Notes: generated from the sequence alone by a model not told the origin. DNA of 64,000 nt from Liolophura sinensis (GCF_032854445.1 NC_088304.1:23729513-23793512), one strand, 5' to 3'; shown: positions 45,986 to 59,721, numbered from the stretch's first letter. Numbers and translations are program-made.

Positions 45986-48900
45986 ATTTTATGAGCAATT
46001 TATTCACATAAAGTTGTACAAAACTTTGAACTTGACAGTGTAATATGTTTCATATGTTCTCCTGTGGTCACATGTAAATGAGCCAGATTTGAATAGTGTT
46101 CAGTACATGGTTTTGGAACTGTGTAATGGAACCATGACTGTACATGTAGGTGATGTTGAATGTACATGGCTGTGTGCTTACGCATATAGTGCCAGTGATT
46201 GTCCACAACTGGAGGTGTGTCCTATGATTTTAACACCATCAGATCTGACATCTACAGCATCCGTGTTTGGTGTTTTCTTTGACGAGTTTCGACACCTCCA
46301 TTGCGGTTAGGTATAACGTCTGCTATTGACTCTTACCCAAACTTTTCCCCTTTCCCTCAACAGATCCTATCTGGCTTTACCTGAACCTTTATTATCAGAT
46401 TTGGGGGACAGAGTGCCAAGGGATTAAAGGCTTAGGGCTGTGGGTGGTGAAAAAACACGGGGGTGGGGGTGGGGGGTCTAGGAAGTGGGTTTAGGCCAGG
46501 GGATATCGCCTAGCCTGTATCAAGGTGAGAGGGATAGAAGGGCTAGCTAAGGAGAGGTGAAGTCTGACCAGAGGCCAGGTAAAACTCAAGTGAGACAACA
46601 AGGTTACCGGTACAGATATACCTGGCCACATATGTACTTCTCGCCTGCTCCATGGAAACAGCCCATCTTAAGTTGTGTACACACGACTGTCAGAAGAACT
46701 GTAGGTATACATGTATATACAGGATAGCATTTATTGGCCTACTGCGTGTGAGGAAAAAAAGAGAAAAATAAAAAGGCCAGCACAAATTACTTCCAAACTA
46801 CAGACCTGCATTTTAAAAGGCATGTAAGGAGGACTTAATTTCAGCTGCTGGCCTGGCATTATATACCTGTCTACAGGTGGAAGACGTGTTCAAGTAATTA
46901 CCTGTAGTTTACTTGCCGACCTGAGCACCAACAAACAGTGTTATGTTTCCTGTGGGACGCATTGTGGGCACGGAATGAATGCACGATTAATGTGAATTAG
47001 TGGAGCAGAGGCTCCGTGCTGTCTGCTGTTGAAGTATCAATAGAGAATTGTGCATCTTCAAAGGACAGGGCCCACTGACCAACTGACTGGCAATATTAAA
47101 GGACTGAGTGACCATACGGAAAGGGTTGGATCAGTGGAATGATCGCAGCCACCTGGACGGGAGCAGCTGCTCGTTCATGCAGGCACCTAATGAAGAGGAG
47201 TAGTTGAGTGACGTCTTTTCTGTAGACGGTGGACAGCCATTGTTTGTGCTTATCCGCATTGATCAGGCTGGTTAGATGTTTGCTGTTGTTTGCATGGATT
47301 CACACAGTAACGGGTAATTAGCCAGTACAAACCTTGCCTGCTCAAGTACTAACCTTCAGCTTGCATTCTTAGACCATATCATCTGCCAGTGGTCACTAAC
47401 TAGTTCTCTAAACCTTCCGGTTTATTATATGGCTGTGTGTACAAAACACTCCTTAGTAGATCATAGTGCTCTTGTGTCTATACAGCTGCAGTTTCCTCTG
47501 ATACAGCAGAAATAAGACATCTCCTTTGTTATTTGCCTGCTGCACGCCGCATCGCTGAGTCAGTCTTACCTGCATGGCTCCTTAACTCACCTGTATGAGC
47601 AGGTGAGAGAGGACACCTTTTCTTGACCACGACGCCCCAGTCAGGAAAAAGTGACATTTGTCCAGGGATAAAGCCAGTGGTTTTACCCAGATGGGAAGTC
47701 TCAGGTGATCTTGATTTAATCATACTGTTTCTGTTCTGTAACTTGTCTGGTATGTTGAAAGCCTTGGAATTGAGGGAATTGCCGGACTTACAGGTAGACC
47801 AGCTCACCTTTCACTGATACACTAACTCTCCTGTCCTGAGCTCATAACTCACTTTTATTGACACACCTGTAATTGTAAAGAATTCCTGTCTTAATCAGTC
47901 TTTGATGGATGGCTATTAGAGCTGGGCGTATGAGCCCCACACTCTGAGCTTATCTTTATCTCTCTCCATGAGTGGATGAGCCTGTAGAATTTCAGGATGC
48001 TAAATTAAGATGCTGCGGATTTATCATCAGAATTTATAGGGGGGTCTAAATTAAGTTATTATAGCCGTAGCAGTCATCACATCAGAATCAAGGTACCTGA
48101 ATGAAGAAGTTAGGAACAGGAATTCATCCAGAAAATTGTGCCAGGTATGAGAATGGTTTTACCAGGTGAGCCCAGATAGATTTAGACATCAGCCCTGTCT
48201 GTCCACACCTTAGATCAAACAACTTACCTGGACAACCTAATGATCAGTCTGTGGTTCTATACTCAGGATTTGAGAACAGTTTATCTTAGGAGGCAATACT
48301 TGGCTGCTCTCGTCACTGACGCTGCATAAAGCACACCTGAACCTCTTTGATCATTTGATTCTAAAAGAGGGATGTTGGAACTACTACAGGTATGTAAGGA
48401 GCTTCAGAGACACCTGCCAATACAGCACAGGTTTAATGTCTTCCTCATTGTTATATGTGACATAGACCTGAATTTCAATTATTTTATTGACAAACTGGCC
48501 CGGTATTGAACTGCCCCATACCTGTTACCTGTCATCTTCACCACCTGAAATGCAAGCATCCCGGAAATCCCTGATTAGGTTCTTACCTGTGCGTTTTTGT
48601 GCTAGGTGTTTTGATATGACTGGATTGAGTGTGATACACTATTTATCCTGAGCTATGATAAATATATGTAGCTCTGCCTGAGAATGCTATGCCTGGATTG
48701 CATGTTCAGGTCAAGATCTTAAAACAGTGCAGGATTTATTCGAAGGAAGGCTGCTGTCATTGTAACGGCAGCGGAGTGGCTGGTGTGAGAAAACAAAGAC
48801 AGTCGAGGCACGTCTGCAGCTGTTTCATCACGGAGACTGTGATTCAGAAAGTGCGCCAAACTCAGCTATTTCTGACCACTTTTAAATGCAGAGCTGCGTG

Positions 48901-51248
48901 TGTATGGCTGGCTGCTCTCTCTCTCTGTTCACTCACAGTGTGGCTGGGGGGAATAGATGTTTGTCTCTCAGATCCTATCGACAGTCCGTTCCTTGAGGCT
49001 TTACCTTTCTCTTGCTCCGCCCCTTATTAGGGATATAAACATACAGCAGAAAGCACAGCCAATATCCGTAACATACTTGACACTTTATCACAGCCTTTGG
49101 CCTGTCTACGTAACGTTAAAGGAAAAAAACAACCACACAGTCTGAATGTTTTTTTCTTATGGCAGTGCTTGCAGTGAAAAACCTATTTCTGCCCTTGTTG
49201 GCGTTGTTTCTTGTAGCTTGCTATCGGCCTAGGATCAACTGTGAAGACTTGGCAGGAATTTCTCAATAGCCAGTGTGTGAAGTTAAGGCCGTTCATATTC
49301 TTTTTAAATTTTTTTTACCCGAGTCCCTGCCAGGTATGAGATGGGATTACTGGTGTTGAGCAGGTCATACCAGATTTGATGATGCTTGGGAGAGTCAACA
49401 GTGCCGTGTGTTAGCCAGCAATCAGGGATCCCCTAAGGATTAAGCTCCTGGGACAGTCACCCCCAAGCTCTTGTGGGGCACAGGCTTCACCTGCATGCTC
49501 TCGCGCCACTCCATGCTTTAATTCCCTCTGTTTGCCTGTCACATGTGTCGCAATATGACAATATCTGTAGCTGTGGTGTTACAATTGAACTGAGGGATAC
49601 AGGTGATGGAGTACAGGCTGACGTGTGCTGGCCAGAGCTCTGTCACTTTCTGAGGAAACCCATAGTTCCTGCCCCTGGCCTCGGGTCCCTGGGGACGACT
49701 TCTACCTGGTCAAGGCATCCATTCACCTTTCACCAGCTGAGCTAAAGGCTAATTAACCTGTCCAGTTGCTTACCTGAGTGAGTGATACGTGTGCCTGCAG
49801 GCTAGCTGTGTTTACCTGGAGATGGTCAACAATCAGTGGGTACACAAAGATTGATACATACAGGTACATTGTACAGGCTGTGGTTTACCTGGACACAGAT
49901 ATTGATGTGCCTGCCACACGCTAAGGGAAACTATCGTTAGTTACCTGTCCGAGGTAGAAAGCAAATGCGGTGGCTATATTACCTGATATATGCAAGCAAC
50001 TTGATGATCTTGCACATTGTGCTTACGCAAGAATGAATACTGGTGCACCTGTTATATTTTAGGAGAAAGTCGCTGTTTGATTTACCTGTGCGATTATTTA
50101 CCTGTGGAAAATCGTGCGCGGTTTCTTCACCGAGTTCAGCTGTTTATAGTTGCATGCTGCCATTGGAATATTAAATCTGTCATTACACTGGAATAATGCA
50201 GTGGCTGCATCATTTTACCAGGGGATAACAAAGGTGATTCATGATTACCTACGCTTGCTGCCGGCCTGTTAGAAGGAGCACAGGTGTTAACCATCGACCT
50301 CCCTTGGATTTGTACACAGTGATGAGCTAAGGTTGAGGAGAGGCATGTAACTTGGTATCATGATGAAATGGTCCTTGTATAGTACCCCCAAGGCTCAGGT
50401 AAAGCTCAAGAAGGGACTAGGACTGGGAAAAAAGGTAAGATCAAAGACAGGTGTACACATGTGATTAAACTGTAGGCCTTTTTGTTTAGTATTTGCCTAT
50501 TGTGACATGAGTGATGTTTGCCATATTGTGACTGTAGGTTTGTAGGGTTTGATACATTAAAATGCATTTTCCTGTACTTCATTATATTGTAACATTGATA
50601 TGGCACATATTCCTTACTTGGGGAATTTTAATTATCACAAGACCTGTACTATTTGAACTGCTTTTTTTTTTTGTTTTTTGGTTTGTTTTGCCTCGCATGA
50701 ATTAAATCCTTAGTATAAAATGAATGAAACAAAAACTCTGTGTATATGTAAAACAACATATTGGCATGTAGGTTGGGTGTAACGAGATACAAGTTGGGTT
50801 AAACTCTGCATGATACCTTTCCTGATCTGGCTTTATTGGGACGAGATCCTATACCAATTAAACCTTGAACTATATCTGACAAAGCACAATGCCCAGAATG
50901 AGCTCTTTTGATACAGCGGGGAAAATGGGATCGTTTCCGGTGCAGATTTTGTTCAGATGTTAACGAAAATGGGCCGCTGTTATACCCATTTAAGGTGTTG
51001 GTTCTCTAATTAGGTGTATCTGATGTTATACATCCATTAGCATTCAGGGTCAGTAGCCTGATCAGCACACAAGGTAATATAATACAATAATACAGGTATA
51101 CTACTTGTTTGGGCAGCTATATGTGATTGTGCGTGGGTTGAGGATTATTACCTGTGGAAATATTGAAGGCTTAATGAGCTTGCAGGATGGAGATTAATCT
51201 ATTACCTGGCATGGTTTGAATGCTAATTTTTCCTTGTTGGAGAAAAGG

Positions 51249-51265
51249 TATATATATATTTATAT

Positions 51266-51302
<37 letters not shown>
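51249..51302. repeat. (TA)n microsatellite
   Basis: A TA dinucleotide run with a few interruptions. A second short run lies at 52103-52122 and another near 59033-59058. Overlapping Tyr-Ile frames on both strands are by-products. Confidence 0.9.
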
Positions 51303-54300
51303 CTGGGTGCAATATACGGAATAGATGGACTTTGTTTTTATACATACGTCTTTGTGGACCAAAGACGTTCTTTTGTGTACATGTGTACACCCTGTACATG
51401 AGTTCAAATAAAACAGACTGTATATGTGAAAAATATATATATATATTCTATATGCCCTGTTAAAAGATATTCAACCTACGTTGCACTTGCAGAAAAAACT
51501 CCAGAATGCTGTTCTGAGATCCATAGAACTCAGAAAAAAGGAGTAAGTTTACTTAGTTGTGGACAAAATTTTCTAATCATTTAAAGGACAGTAGATGCGC
51601 ATCTGTGGTATGTGTAACAGTTGACACATTGTTGTCCCAGCTTTGAGCGTAACTTGACGCCAATTCTGTATAACCCTTAGCTTGTTTACCTGTTGGGAGC
51701 ACACCCAAAAAGCGGACAATTAAAGGATGGGGCAGGTTTTTTTGGTCATTATAACCTCTTCAGCATCTCTCCGATGGCATTTATGTACGATGTTTGTTTC
51801 TTACAACAACCATGTTAATTGGTTTGTACTTTTGACATGTTGAGATGGTGCAGTACAGTACAGCTTATGAAGCTGGAAAATTTGGTTGTACAAATACTGT
51901 AGTTCACCTGGTTTTAGTAACATTGTTTAATTAAAGTCACACATACATGTTGCTTGATTCTGATTGATTCGTCCACCTTACAGGGCTAACGATTAATTTA
52001 CAATGTTTTGGCTTTAAAAGTATCATTATATGGCCTTTACGTGCTAATGAATTTGAATTTTTACATACCAAACTTCAGGTGTAAATTGTAAAGGTATGTA
52101 TCATATATATATATATATATATAAGCCCATGTATTGTGCAGCTCAGCTATATATGTATACAGAGCTCATAATAATGCCATATCTTCAATACCACAAATTA
52201 GAGCGACAAAAAAAAAAAAAAAAATTGTCCTGGCCGGGTAGTCAGAGGTTAAATTTCACACTTGATGGGAAGAGTTACCCGAAGGCTGTTAGAGGCGTCA
52301 GCAGTATGTTAAAACTAGCATCATTTAGCAGTGGATTCGACGGGTAATTCATCAATGTGTACATACATGTATGTACATTCATGTAAATGACAGCCATGGT
52401 TTATACAGGAACATAGGGAGGGCAACTTAAAAGTAAGACTCAATTAAACATATTTCATTAGTACTTGTAATTTATTAGTTATTATGGCAGGCATGAGATA
52501 TATATATATTTTACTGCGTTTTATACAATTCTTTGAGGGCTGGATTCACATGTGGCTTAGAAATGCCAAAAATGACAATGAGGTGGCTACTCTAAGAATG
52601 TTTCCACTTTTTCATCCATGATGTGTCATCACTGTACATGTATTAATGTGTGAACAAATGTTTAAATTTCGAGTTCAAACCTGGATCTTGTCAATTTGTT
52701 TTTGAAATTTCAATCAGTGCTATTAATTTCTAACTTTGCGTCAGTACCATTGATGATATAATAGTATTAGACCAGAACGCCATGTCATTATTGGTGCAGT
52801 ATAGTAATCTAATAGTTTTCTTTTCCTGCTTGGTAAATTTAAGAATGTAGTTATAGCTCCATGTGAAAAATACTAACCATTATTAGACCATGGGTCGAGT
52901 GCCTGCATGTGCTCTTCAAAAACTTGAAATTAGTACTGTCTTTTTGCCCTTAAAAAGCTGTGTCCTTAACCATTAATGACCGAATGAGACATTTAGTAGT
53001 GTACGGCGGTGAATTACATTCAAGACAGCCATATAGTTTAAGAATGAATAATCAGTTCCTTTAATAATTAACTTAATTAAAGCTATGTATGTGTCTCTGT
53101 AATGAGTAGGTCATGAAGTTGAAATGAATGTAATGCTGTATAAATTTAAAACGAGTTCGTGGAGTATACATTCCTATGAAATGAAATAATTTTGTATACA
53201 TGTATAAAACTCAGTAGGCTAGCTTTATACGTGGAATTGTTGGTAATTTCTTTACAATACATGTAGGTGTAATTTTACACAGGATGCATGCTTGGGAACT
53301 TTTGGTGCAATTCTTCCACATACACAACATATGTGTTGTGTAGATAATTGAAATTTATAGAAAACAGGTAAACTTTGACGCATATTTCAATGAGAATTGG
53401 CTTGATGAATCAGTATTTTGTGATAATTTTTTTTTTTTTTCATGAGAATTTACAAATTTACAATATGATTTTTAGAGTATTAAATATCGATCATTTATAG
53501 ACGATTTTACAGGTAGACATATATTATCCCTGTGCATGTGCATAACCAGCTACGGGTTTATAGAACCCCAGCTGTGGATCTACATGGCATGCTTGCAGTT
53601 AAGTTGACATACTGGGCTCCGTCATTTCGTGCCTGGCCTGATTAAATAGGAACGGCAACCCAGTGCACCTGGATTATGAAAGCAAGCTGACGGGCGTGAC
53701 TTTAACGGTCTTAATAATAGATGATGACAACCACTGTGTTTTTAGTGTTGTTCATGTTCAAAGTCATAATATGGATGGATAATGGTTTTGTTTTTTTTCC
53801 AGGCTTATAGCTTTGTGACAGTTAATACAATGCTTGTATAAATATAGGAGATACCTTCATTAAGTGGCTGCTTCTACACGTTAGCAAATATTGTTCTGTT
53901 TTATTTTCCGTACATGTATATTAAGGCGTGCGCATTTGTTGATGCAGTGTTAAAAAGGGGTGCATCCAGTACACTATAAATATCCACATCATGTGTGCAT
54001 TGAACGCTGACTATTTATTATACCTGTATTAGCATATATCTTTTACATCTCTATATATGTGTCCAGAAAATGTTCAGTTCTGCCCATTACACGTTATTAC
54101 ACCTTGCTCCTTCAAGTGATTTTTTGTCAAATTTCCTTTCATTTTTTGATTGAATAAAATGGCTCGGTACACGTGCTCAGTATTTGCGAAGTAACCAATG
54201 GTGATTTTGCAGGCAACCTCATGACCAGCCAGCCAGGTAAATTGTTCCACTTGGCTATTGGGGAGATTTCAAGAGGTAAAAACAACAAATTTGGAAAATG

Positions 54301-56118
54301 GGACATCAGTGTTTGTTCAGCCAGAGGACCTGTACGCAGATAATGTCCACATCATTATTGAATTATTCAGACATGCAGAAAACTCTGGACATTGATTGTT
54401 TTGAGAGGACTAGTGAAATGGAAAATAAGTTTGCTTATTGTTCGCAGAAAAAGTGAGATCAAGAATGTGTAAAAATTTGCAGCAAGACTGATTTTTGTTT
54501 GGCTCAGTGGACCCTACAAATTAAAACAGCCGGTGTTTTTTGTTTAGGAGAAAGTTAATCTGCCTTCTCTTGCCAGGTGGTCACTTTACTACAGGCGATA
54601 GTTTTAATAAATAACGCCCCACTGGACTAAGAGCTCCTTGCGATCTCCATCTAACCCACCATGCTGTCTTTGTTTGCATTTGCTAGTCTCAATATTATCA
54701 TAGCTTTTGTCAATATGATAATTCTGCTGCCAGAAATATTCCAAAATTAGATTAGCCTGGGGATTATAATTATATGAGGGCGGCTTGTTGAGTCACCTGT
54801 GCCTTAGTGCAGGTTTCCACTGCCAGGAAACCATCTCGTGTACCTGTTAGCTGTGAATTACAATGGCGCTTATGACAAGATTTGATTTCAGCAAACTTCA
54901 GGAGAGGTGGTATTGATTTTGGATCACTTCATCAGATGTGGTCTTTGATTGACTGGAAATTGTAATATGTCTGGCCTCGGTCTGCTTTGATGTCGTGTGT
55001 GCCGGATAATAAAGCAGCAGTCACCTGCTTGAAACCAAGTTAAGACATTAACTATTGAAGATAAAGGATCTTTAAACAAAATTAGCAATAACCTTTGTTG
55101 AAACAAAAATGTACCTAGCTTGTTGAGGGGTAAACTACAGAGGGTTGTTTGTATTAGCAACTGTATATAGGTTTTATATTTGCCTTAATTTGGTGCTTAA
55201 CTTTTGGCATCACCAACGGAGATCTAGTAAACAAGCTGAATAATAAAGCAATTAACCTGGAGGTAACTTTTAAATTGTTGGAGGACATAATGTCAGACCT
55301 TCCAACTTATATTCACATTATTAAAATAATGACAGCATAATTTACATGACAGGTTTGTCCTGAATGCCAAGTAGACGAAACTGAATAATATTTGATGTAG
55401 CACAGGTCATTAAGTTTCTTGTCCAGCTGTTAATTTCCACACCCAACACAGTTGTTGTTGTTGTTGGCAGTTAAGACACATTTGTAGTCAAGAAATTCCT
55501 TTTCGTGAATGTTGGTTAATTATGCATTTCTTAGATTTACAGGTGTAATCTATGTGTTGGAGAGTTAATTCTTAGACAAGTTGCCCATTGAGTTGATATT
55601 ATGTTAGGACCATTAAATGTAGTGATTTTCAAGGTGACTTTGTCTAAACAGTGCTATGTTTGTTAACCCTGATCTTGGTTTTCAGACTGTGGTTGACAGG
55701 AGCAATAAGCACCCAAACACCCTGTATAAAACACGATAAACAGTGAAATGTTTCTGGTATAAAGGCACTATTGTTTTACGCATATGCAGAATCACTTGTT
55801 TCTGGTGAGTCAAAGGCACCATGGGGTTGTTTATAGGACTAGAGGGTTGGAACCCAGAGAGTGAAAAGTTGTTTCTCAATGTCACATCGGGTTTGTTGAT
55901 CGGCAAAAGGTTACATTCCAGACCAATGCCACACAACTCATACATGATGTTCATCACAGTGCATGTTTCTGTGTTAGAAAGCCTGCTGGGAAAAAGCCCA
56001 TGAATGGCTATTATTGACCAGCTTTTTAATTGTAACAATTTGCAATGCCCTTACAAAGAGACGTATAGTATGGTAAACAGAATCAGTGTTCATGCATACC
56101 AGTCTGTAATTATAGGCA
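51303..56118. other. Unique AT-rich intronic DNA
   Basis: There are no SINE or MITE copies for nearly 5 kb, unusual for this window. An acceptor-like TTTTTTTTCCAG|GCTTATAG at about 53802 is followed by only about a dozen open codons and does not encode a TPR. Confidence 0.45.
52357..52376. repeat. Perfect 20-base palindrome
   Basis: TGTACATACATGTATGTACA equals its own reverse complement. It is made of the TACATGTA-type strings that are very common across the window, so it may have arisen by chance. Confidence 0.8.
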
Positions 56119-56346
56119 TACCGTAATTCTTCAACCTTTCCACAATTGTTTGCAAGGTATTTATTCAGGAGGTCTGTTGTGGGGGAAGTATTCTGTTTAG
56201 ACTGATAAAATTATACTTTTTGTGAAACCCTGAAATTTGCCCATCCAACCAGTGTAGTTTCGTCTCCATAATGAATTTAAAAAGGGGTATAATTTGCACT
56301 GAAAGTTGCTCTTTCATATGTGAACAGGTTGAGTAATTAAAGGGTA
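56119..56346 (+). mobile_element. MITE-D copy 9
   Basis: It is TA-bounded. The left end is TACCGTAATTCTTCAACC and the right end, reversed, TACCCTTTAATTACTC. Core: AATTATACTTTTTGTGAAACC, CATCCAACCAGTGTAG and GCACTGAAAGTTGCTC. A 12-base insertion (TGTTGTGGGGGA) sits near the left core. Confidence 0.85.
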
Positions 56347-56647
56347 TATGATTTTGTGTCACATTGATGTACACATCATTTTACATCCTTGTATGTATTT
56401 TGGGCAAATTAGAAATGTTCTTCCGCTTTTAAAAGTTTAAAGAGGAAATGACATGGTCTGTTAATTTGCCCTGTTGATTTGATTATTTTGTTGAATGAAT
56501 TTAATTTACTGACTTGTAGATGTGTTTATTTGTCATTGTTCAAGAGAATAAATACTCTGTGACGTGAACAAGCTTCTTCGAACGTGCGTAATAAGGAGAG
56601 AGTTTAGTTTTACACCAAACCAATGATATAGATTATCACCACTAAAG

Positions 56648-56944
56648 TATTTATTTATTTAACTGGTGTTTTACGCCGTACTCAAGAATATTTCACTTAT
56701 ACAACGGCGGCCAACATTATGGTGGGAGGAAACCGGGCAGAGCCCAGGGGAAACCCACAACCACCCGCAGGTTGCTGACAGACCTTCCCACTTACAGCCC
56801 TTCCCACTTACAGCCCTTCCCACTTACAGCCGGTGAGAAAGCCAACCTGAGCTGGACTTGAACTCACAGCGACTGCATTGGTGAGAGGCTTCTCGGTCAT
56901 TACGCTGTGCTAGCGCGCTAACCAGCTGAGCCATGGAGGCCCCC
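56648..56944 (-). mobile_element. SINE-A, full length, with internal 16-bp triplication
   Basis: The tail TATTTATTTATTT lies at the left. The head GCTAGCGCGCTAACCAGCTG-AGCCATGGAGGCCCC at the right carries box A (reversed). Box B is GACTTGAACTC (reversed). The body is well preserved, but CCTTCCCACTTACAGC occurs three times in tandem (56783-56830) where other copies have one. CpG sites are mostly retained, suggesting a young copy. Confidence 0.93.
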
Positions 56945-57774
56945 AGTTTGATTTACCTGTGTTTTCTACTAGGAATATTTGCCTGCATGACCTTGTCTGT
57001 TCTACTGTACAAAAAAAGAAAATGAAGGTCACCAACCCATGTACATGTACCTGTTTTATTGAATCCCATTAGACAGGTGTTAATGTTTTTACCTGTGTGT
57101 AATTCATTGTGATTTCTATGTAATTTGGCCAGGATATGATTAATGATTTATGTCAGGTAGACATTTGCAGATATGCACTTATATAAGCACTAGCAACCAC
57201 AAGCTCAATCATAGAATTGGCAAGATTCACAAAAGCATTTTTTGAGAAGTTATCTAAGACCATTGGCACCATCCTGCTGAATTCTCCCCATAAAACTGAT
57301 CATTATACACACACGGAATCCATGTAATCTTGAATACAATGTAACATTCTAAATAAATCGATCAGTAAACCAAAGAAAGAATATACGCATACATATAGGT
57401 AGAATAAGAAAGAACATTAGTGTGTGATCAAGGGATGGAAGAAAGCAAATTGACGGAACCAAACCTCTCAGTTTTGCACTGAATAGTTTATTTTCCAGGT
57501 TAATTGCCTATTGTATATATACCATGTATAAATATGTTTAAAAATAAATACATGAACAAATTGTAATTATTTGCTCATGCCTACAAGGTATCATATGACT
57601 GCATGGATTTGTGGAGAAATGATGTCATAGCCAAATGTGGCACAACCAGTAGGCCTGATTGAAATACCTGTGATTTAGCATTTCTACCTGACATGTTCTA
57701 CTGTGATTCAAGAATTGGTTGTATATAACCTAATTTAATGTATATATGTGTATACGTATAATTTTTAAAATGCT

Positions 57775-57872
57775 TGCCTGGTTTCCACCCACCATAATGC
57801 CGGCTGCCATCTTATAAGTCAAATATTCTTGAGTACGGTATAAAACACAAATCAAATATATAAATAAATAAA
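57775..57872 (+). mobile_element. SINE-A 3' end
   Basis: GCCTGGTTTCCACCCACCATAATGCCGGCTGCC to TTCTTGAGTACGGTATAAAACAC and an AAATAAATAAAT tail. Confidence 0.85.
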
Positions 57873-58009
57873 TGTAAAACATTTGTTTAATATTCTGGGA
57901 GAGTATCTATTACAATAAAATTAGCCAGCCAGTGCACATCAGTCTACAGGAGTTAGTGTACATGCATGCTATAGTCATATTATAAGAAAGAATTTCCATA
58001 TTATAAGAA

Positions 58010-58280
58010 AGAATTGTTACATGTATCTAGACAAAAATTGTTACATGTATCTAGACAAAAATTGTTACATGTATCTAGACAAAAATTGTTGCATGTATCT
58101 AGACAAAAAATGTTATATGTATCTAGACAAAAAATGTTATATGTATCTAGACAAAAAATGTTATATGTATCTAGACAAAAATGTTACATGTATCTAGACA
58201 AAAATTGTTACATGTATCTAGACAAAAAATGTTATATGTATCTAGACAAAAAATGTTACATGTATCTAGACAAAAATTGA
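58010..58280. repeat. Minisatellite, unit 24 bp, about 11 copies
   Basis: ATGTATCTAGACAAAAA plus TTGTTAC (or ATGTTAT) repeats with a 24-base period (a few units have 23). Two unit types alternate in blocks. The 88-codon frame with an 8-residue period is a by-product. Confidence 0.93.
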
Positions 58281-59500
58281 AGGTTCTGATCCCAACTTCA
58301 TTGAAAGGTGACATATTGTGACAGTGCATAAAATTTTTTTATAAAATGGAATTCCAAATGATTCTTTCTGAGAGCTTTTAATTAAGTCTCTGAATGACAG
58401 AAATTTCTAAGGAAACTTTTTATTTACTTGTTAGCTTTAAATCAGTTTGATTACAGTTTGGATTAACCTGACAGTTATTAGCCTGAAAGTTTTGTGAAGC
58501 TAAAGTGGCTCTTGATATCGCCCTGATATATTCAACTGACAGTGACAGAATGACACGTTCAGAAACTCTTGGAGCTTCTCCAGCTGTTTTCTTGTTGTGA
58601 AATAGAAAAAACAGGGCAGGCATTAATGATGTTTGACCATTGCTGTTATCTGTAAAATAAATACATGAACAAATTGTAATTATTTGCTCATGCCTACAAG
58701 GTAGTAAAATCTGTAAATAAGGATCAGTGTGTATATACTGAGTTGATAGTCATGCGACAGCCCTTATACTTCAGATATAGTGTCATTGGTATTGACTGGC
58801 ACACTGGAGTGTATTATGGTCGAGTGGACAGCATTTTGTGTCGAGTGTTCCTGACCTGTATATAATCTGATCCATGGAGACATAAATCACTTGAGGAGAG
58901 ATAAGAGTCACATTTATTCACTTCACCCATTGATCTCCTGCCATGTTGATCACCCTCAAAGACAACTTCAGATCACCTGAGCCGACATTATAACCACTGC
59001 CAAAGTGTTGGTCAGAGAGGTTTTTATCTGGTTATATATATACATATATATATATACATAGATAGTGGACTGTCCGACTGTATCAACTGCCATGGCAGTG
59101 TTTGTACACAGGCAGATTATCATCAGTAGAACACTCCAAATGTCGTGTAGAGATCGTTTGATTATAGCGATACAATGTTTGTCCGTCTTTGAAGTGTTTT
59201 TGCTTCCTCTGCTGTTTTATTTTTAAATTTTTTTTCTTCCACTAGCTTTTTGTCAAGACAAGACACATTCGTACATGCGTATATTACTCGAACTTATCAA
59301 CACGTTGTAGCTGTTGTTGTTTGTAGATTTCTTTCTATTTTTCTGTCCTTTTTCTCCACCCTTCTTTTATCCCTGTCTATTTTGTATTGTGTAGGCCAAA
59401 GGTCAGTTTAAATATATGTGCAAGTATTTTATATGGTAAAAGAATGACAGCTAATCTCATTCTATTTTGTATGTTGCATTTTCATCAAAAATAAGGCAAC

Positions 59501-59721
59501 TATCCTAATTTCTCAACCTTTTCACATATAAAAGAGCAGCTTTCAGTGCAATTTATCCACATTTATAATTTGATTTTGGAGACAAAACTACATTGATTTG
59601 ATTGGCCAATTTCAGGGCTTCACAAAAAGTATAATTTTATCAGTCAACACAGAATAATGCGCTCAGAATATGTCTGAATTAACACTTTGCAACCACGCGA
59701 AAAGGTTGAAGAATTACAGTA
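59501..59721 (-). mobile_element. MITE-D copy 10
   Basis: It is TA-bounded. The left end is TATCCTAATTTCTCAACC and the right end, reversed, TACTGTAATTCTTCAACC. The core is complete (TTTCAGTGCAATTTATCC, GATTTTGGAGACAAAACTAC, GGGCTTCACAAAAAGTATAA). It is among the best-preserved copies. Confidence 0.9.

Larger units (their letters stand above)
44806..51248. other. Long repeat-poor, GC-richer part of the intron
   Basis: This 6.4-kb block has few mobile elements and many ACCTG/CAGGT strings. A G-run cluster lies at 46459-46477. Frames of 113, 92 and 90 codons (48689-49030 plus, 47529-47807 minus, 49473-49745 plus) have no recognisable domain and no flanking splice signals of note, so I do not call them. 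Confidence 0.45.
57541..58703. repeat. Perfect 50-bp direct repeat, 1,113 bp apart
   Basis: The 50 bases at 57541-57590 (AAAATAAATACATGAACAAA to CATGCCTACAAGGTA) are identical to 58654-58703. The interval holds a SINE-A fragment and the 24-bp minisatellite. Exact identity over 50 bases in AT-rich intron means a recent event: local duplication, gene conversion or an assembly artefact. Confidence 0.9.

Noticed and set aside
48689-49030. 113-codon + strand frame
   Set aside because: Cys/Ser-rich without a domain, no clear splice signals or promoter; most likely chance in a GC-richer stretch.
53802-53850. Acceptor-like site TTTTTTTTCCAG followed by GCTTATAGC, possible next TPR exon
   Set aside because: The frame stops after about a dozen codons and does not resemble a TPR helix.
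58014-58280. 88-codon frame with an 8-residue repeat
   Set aside because: By-product of the 24-bp minisatellite.
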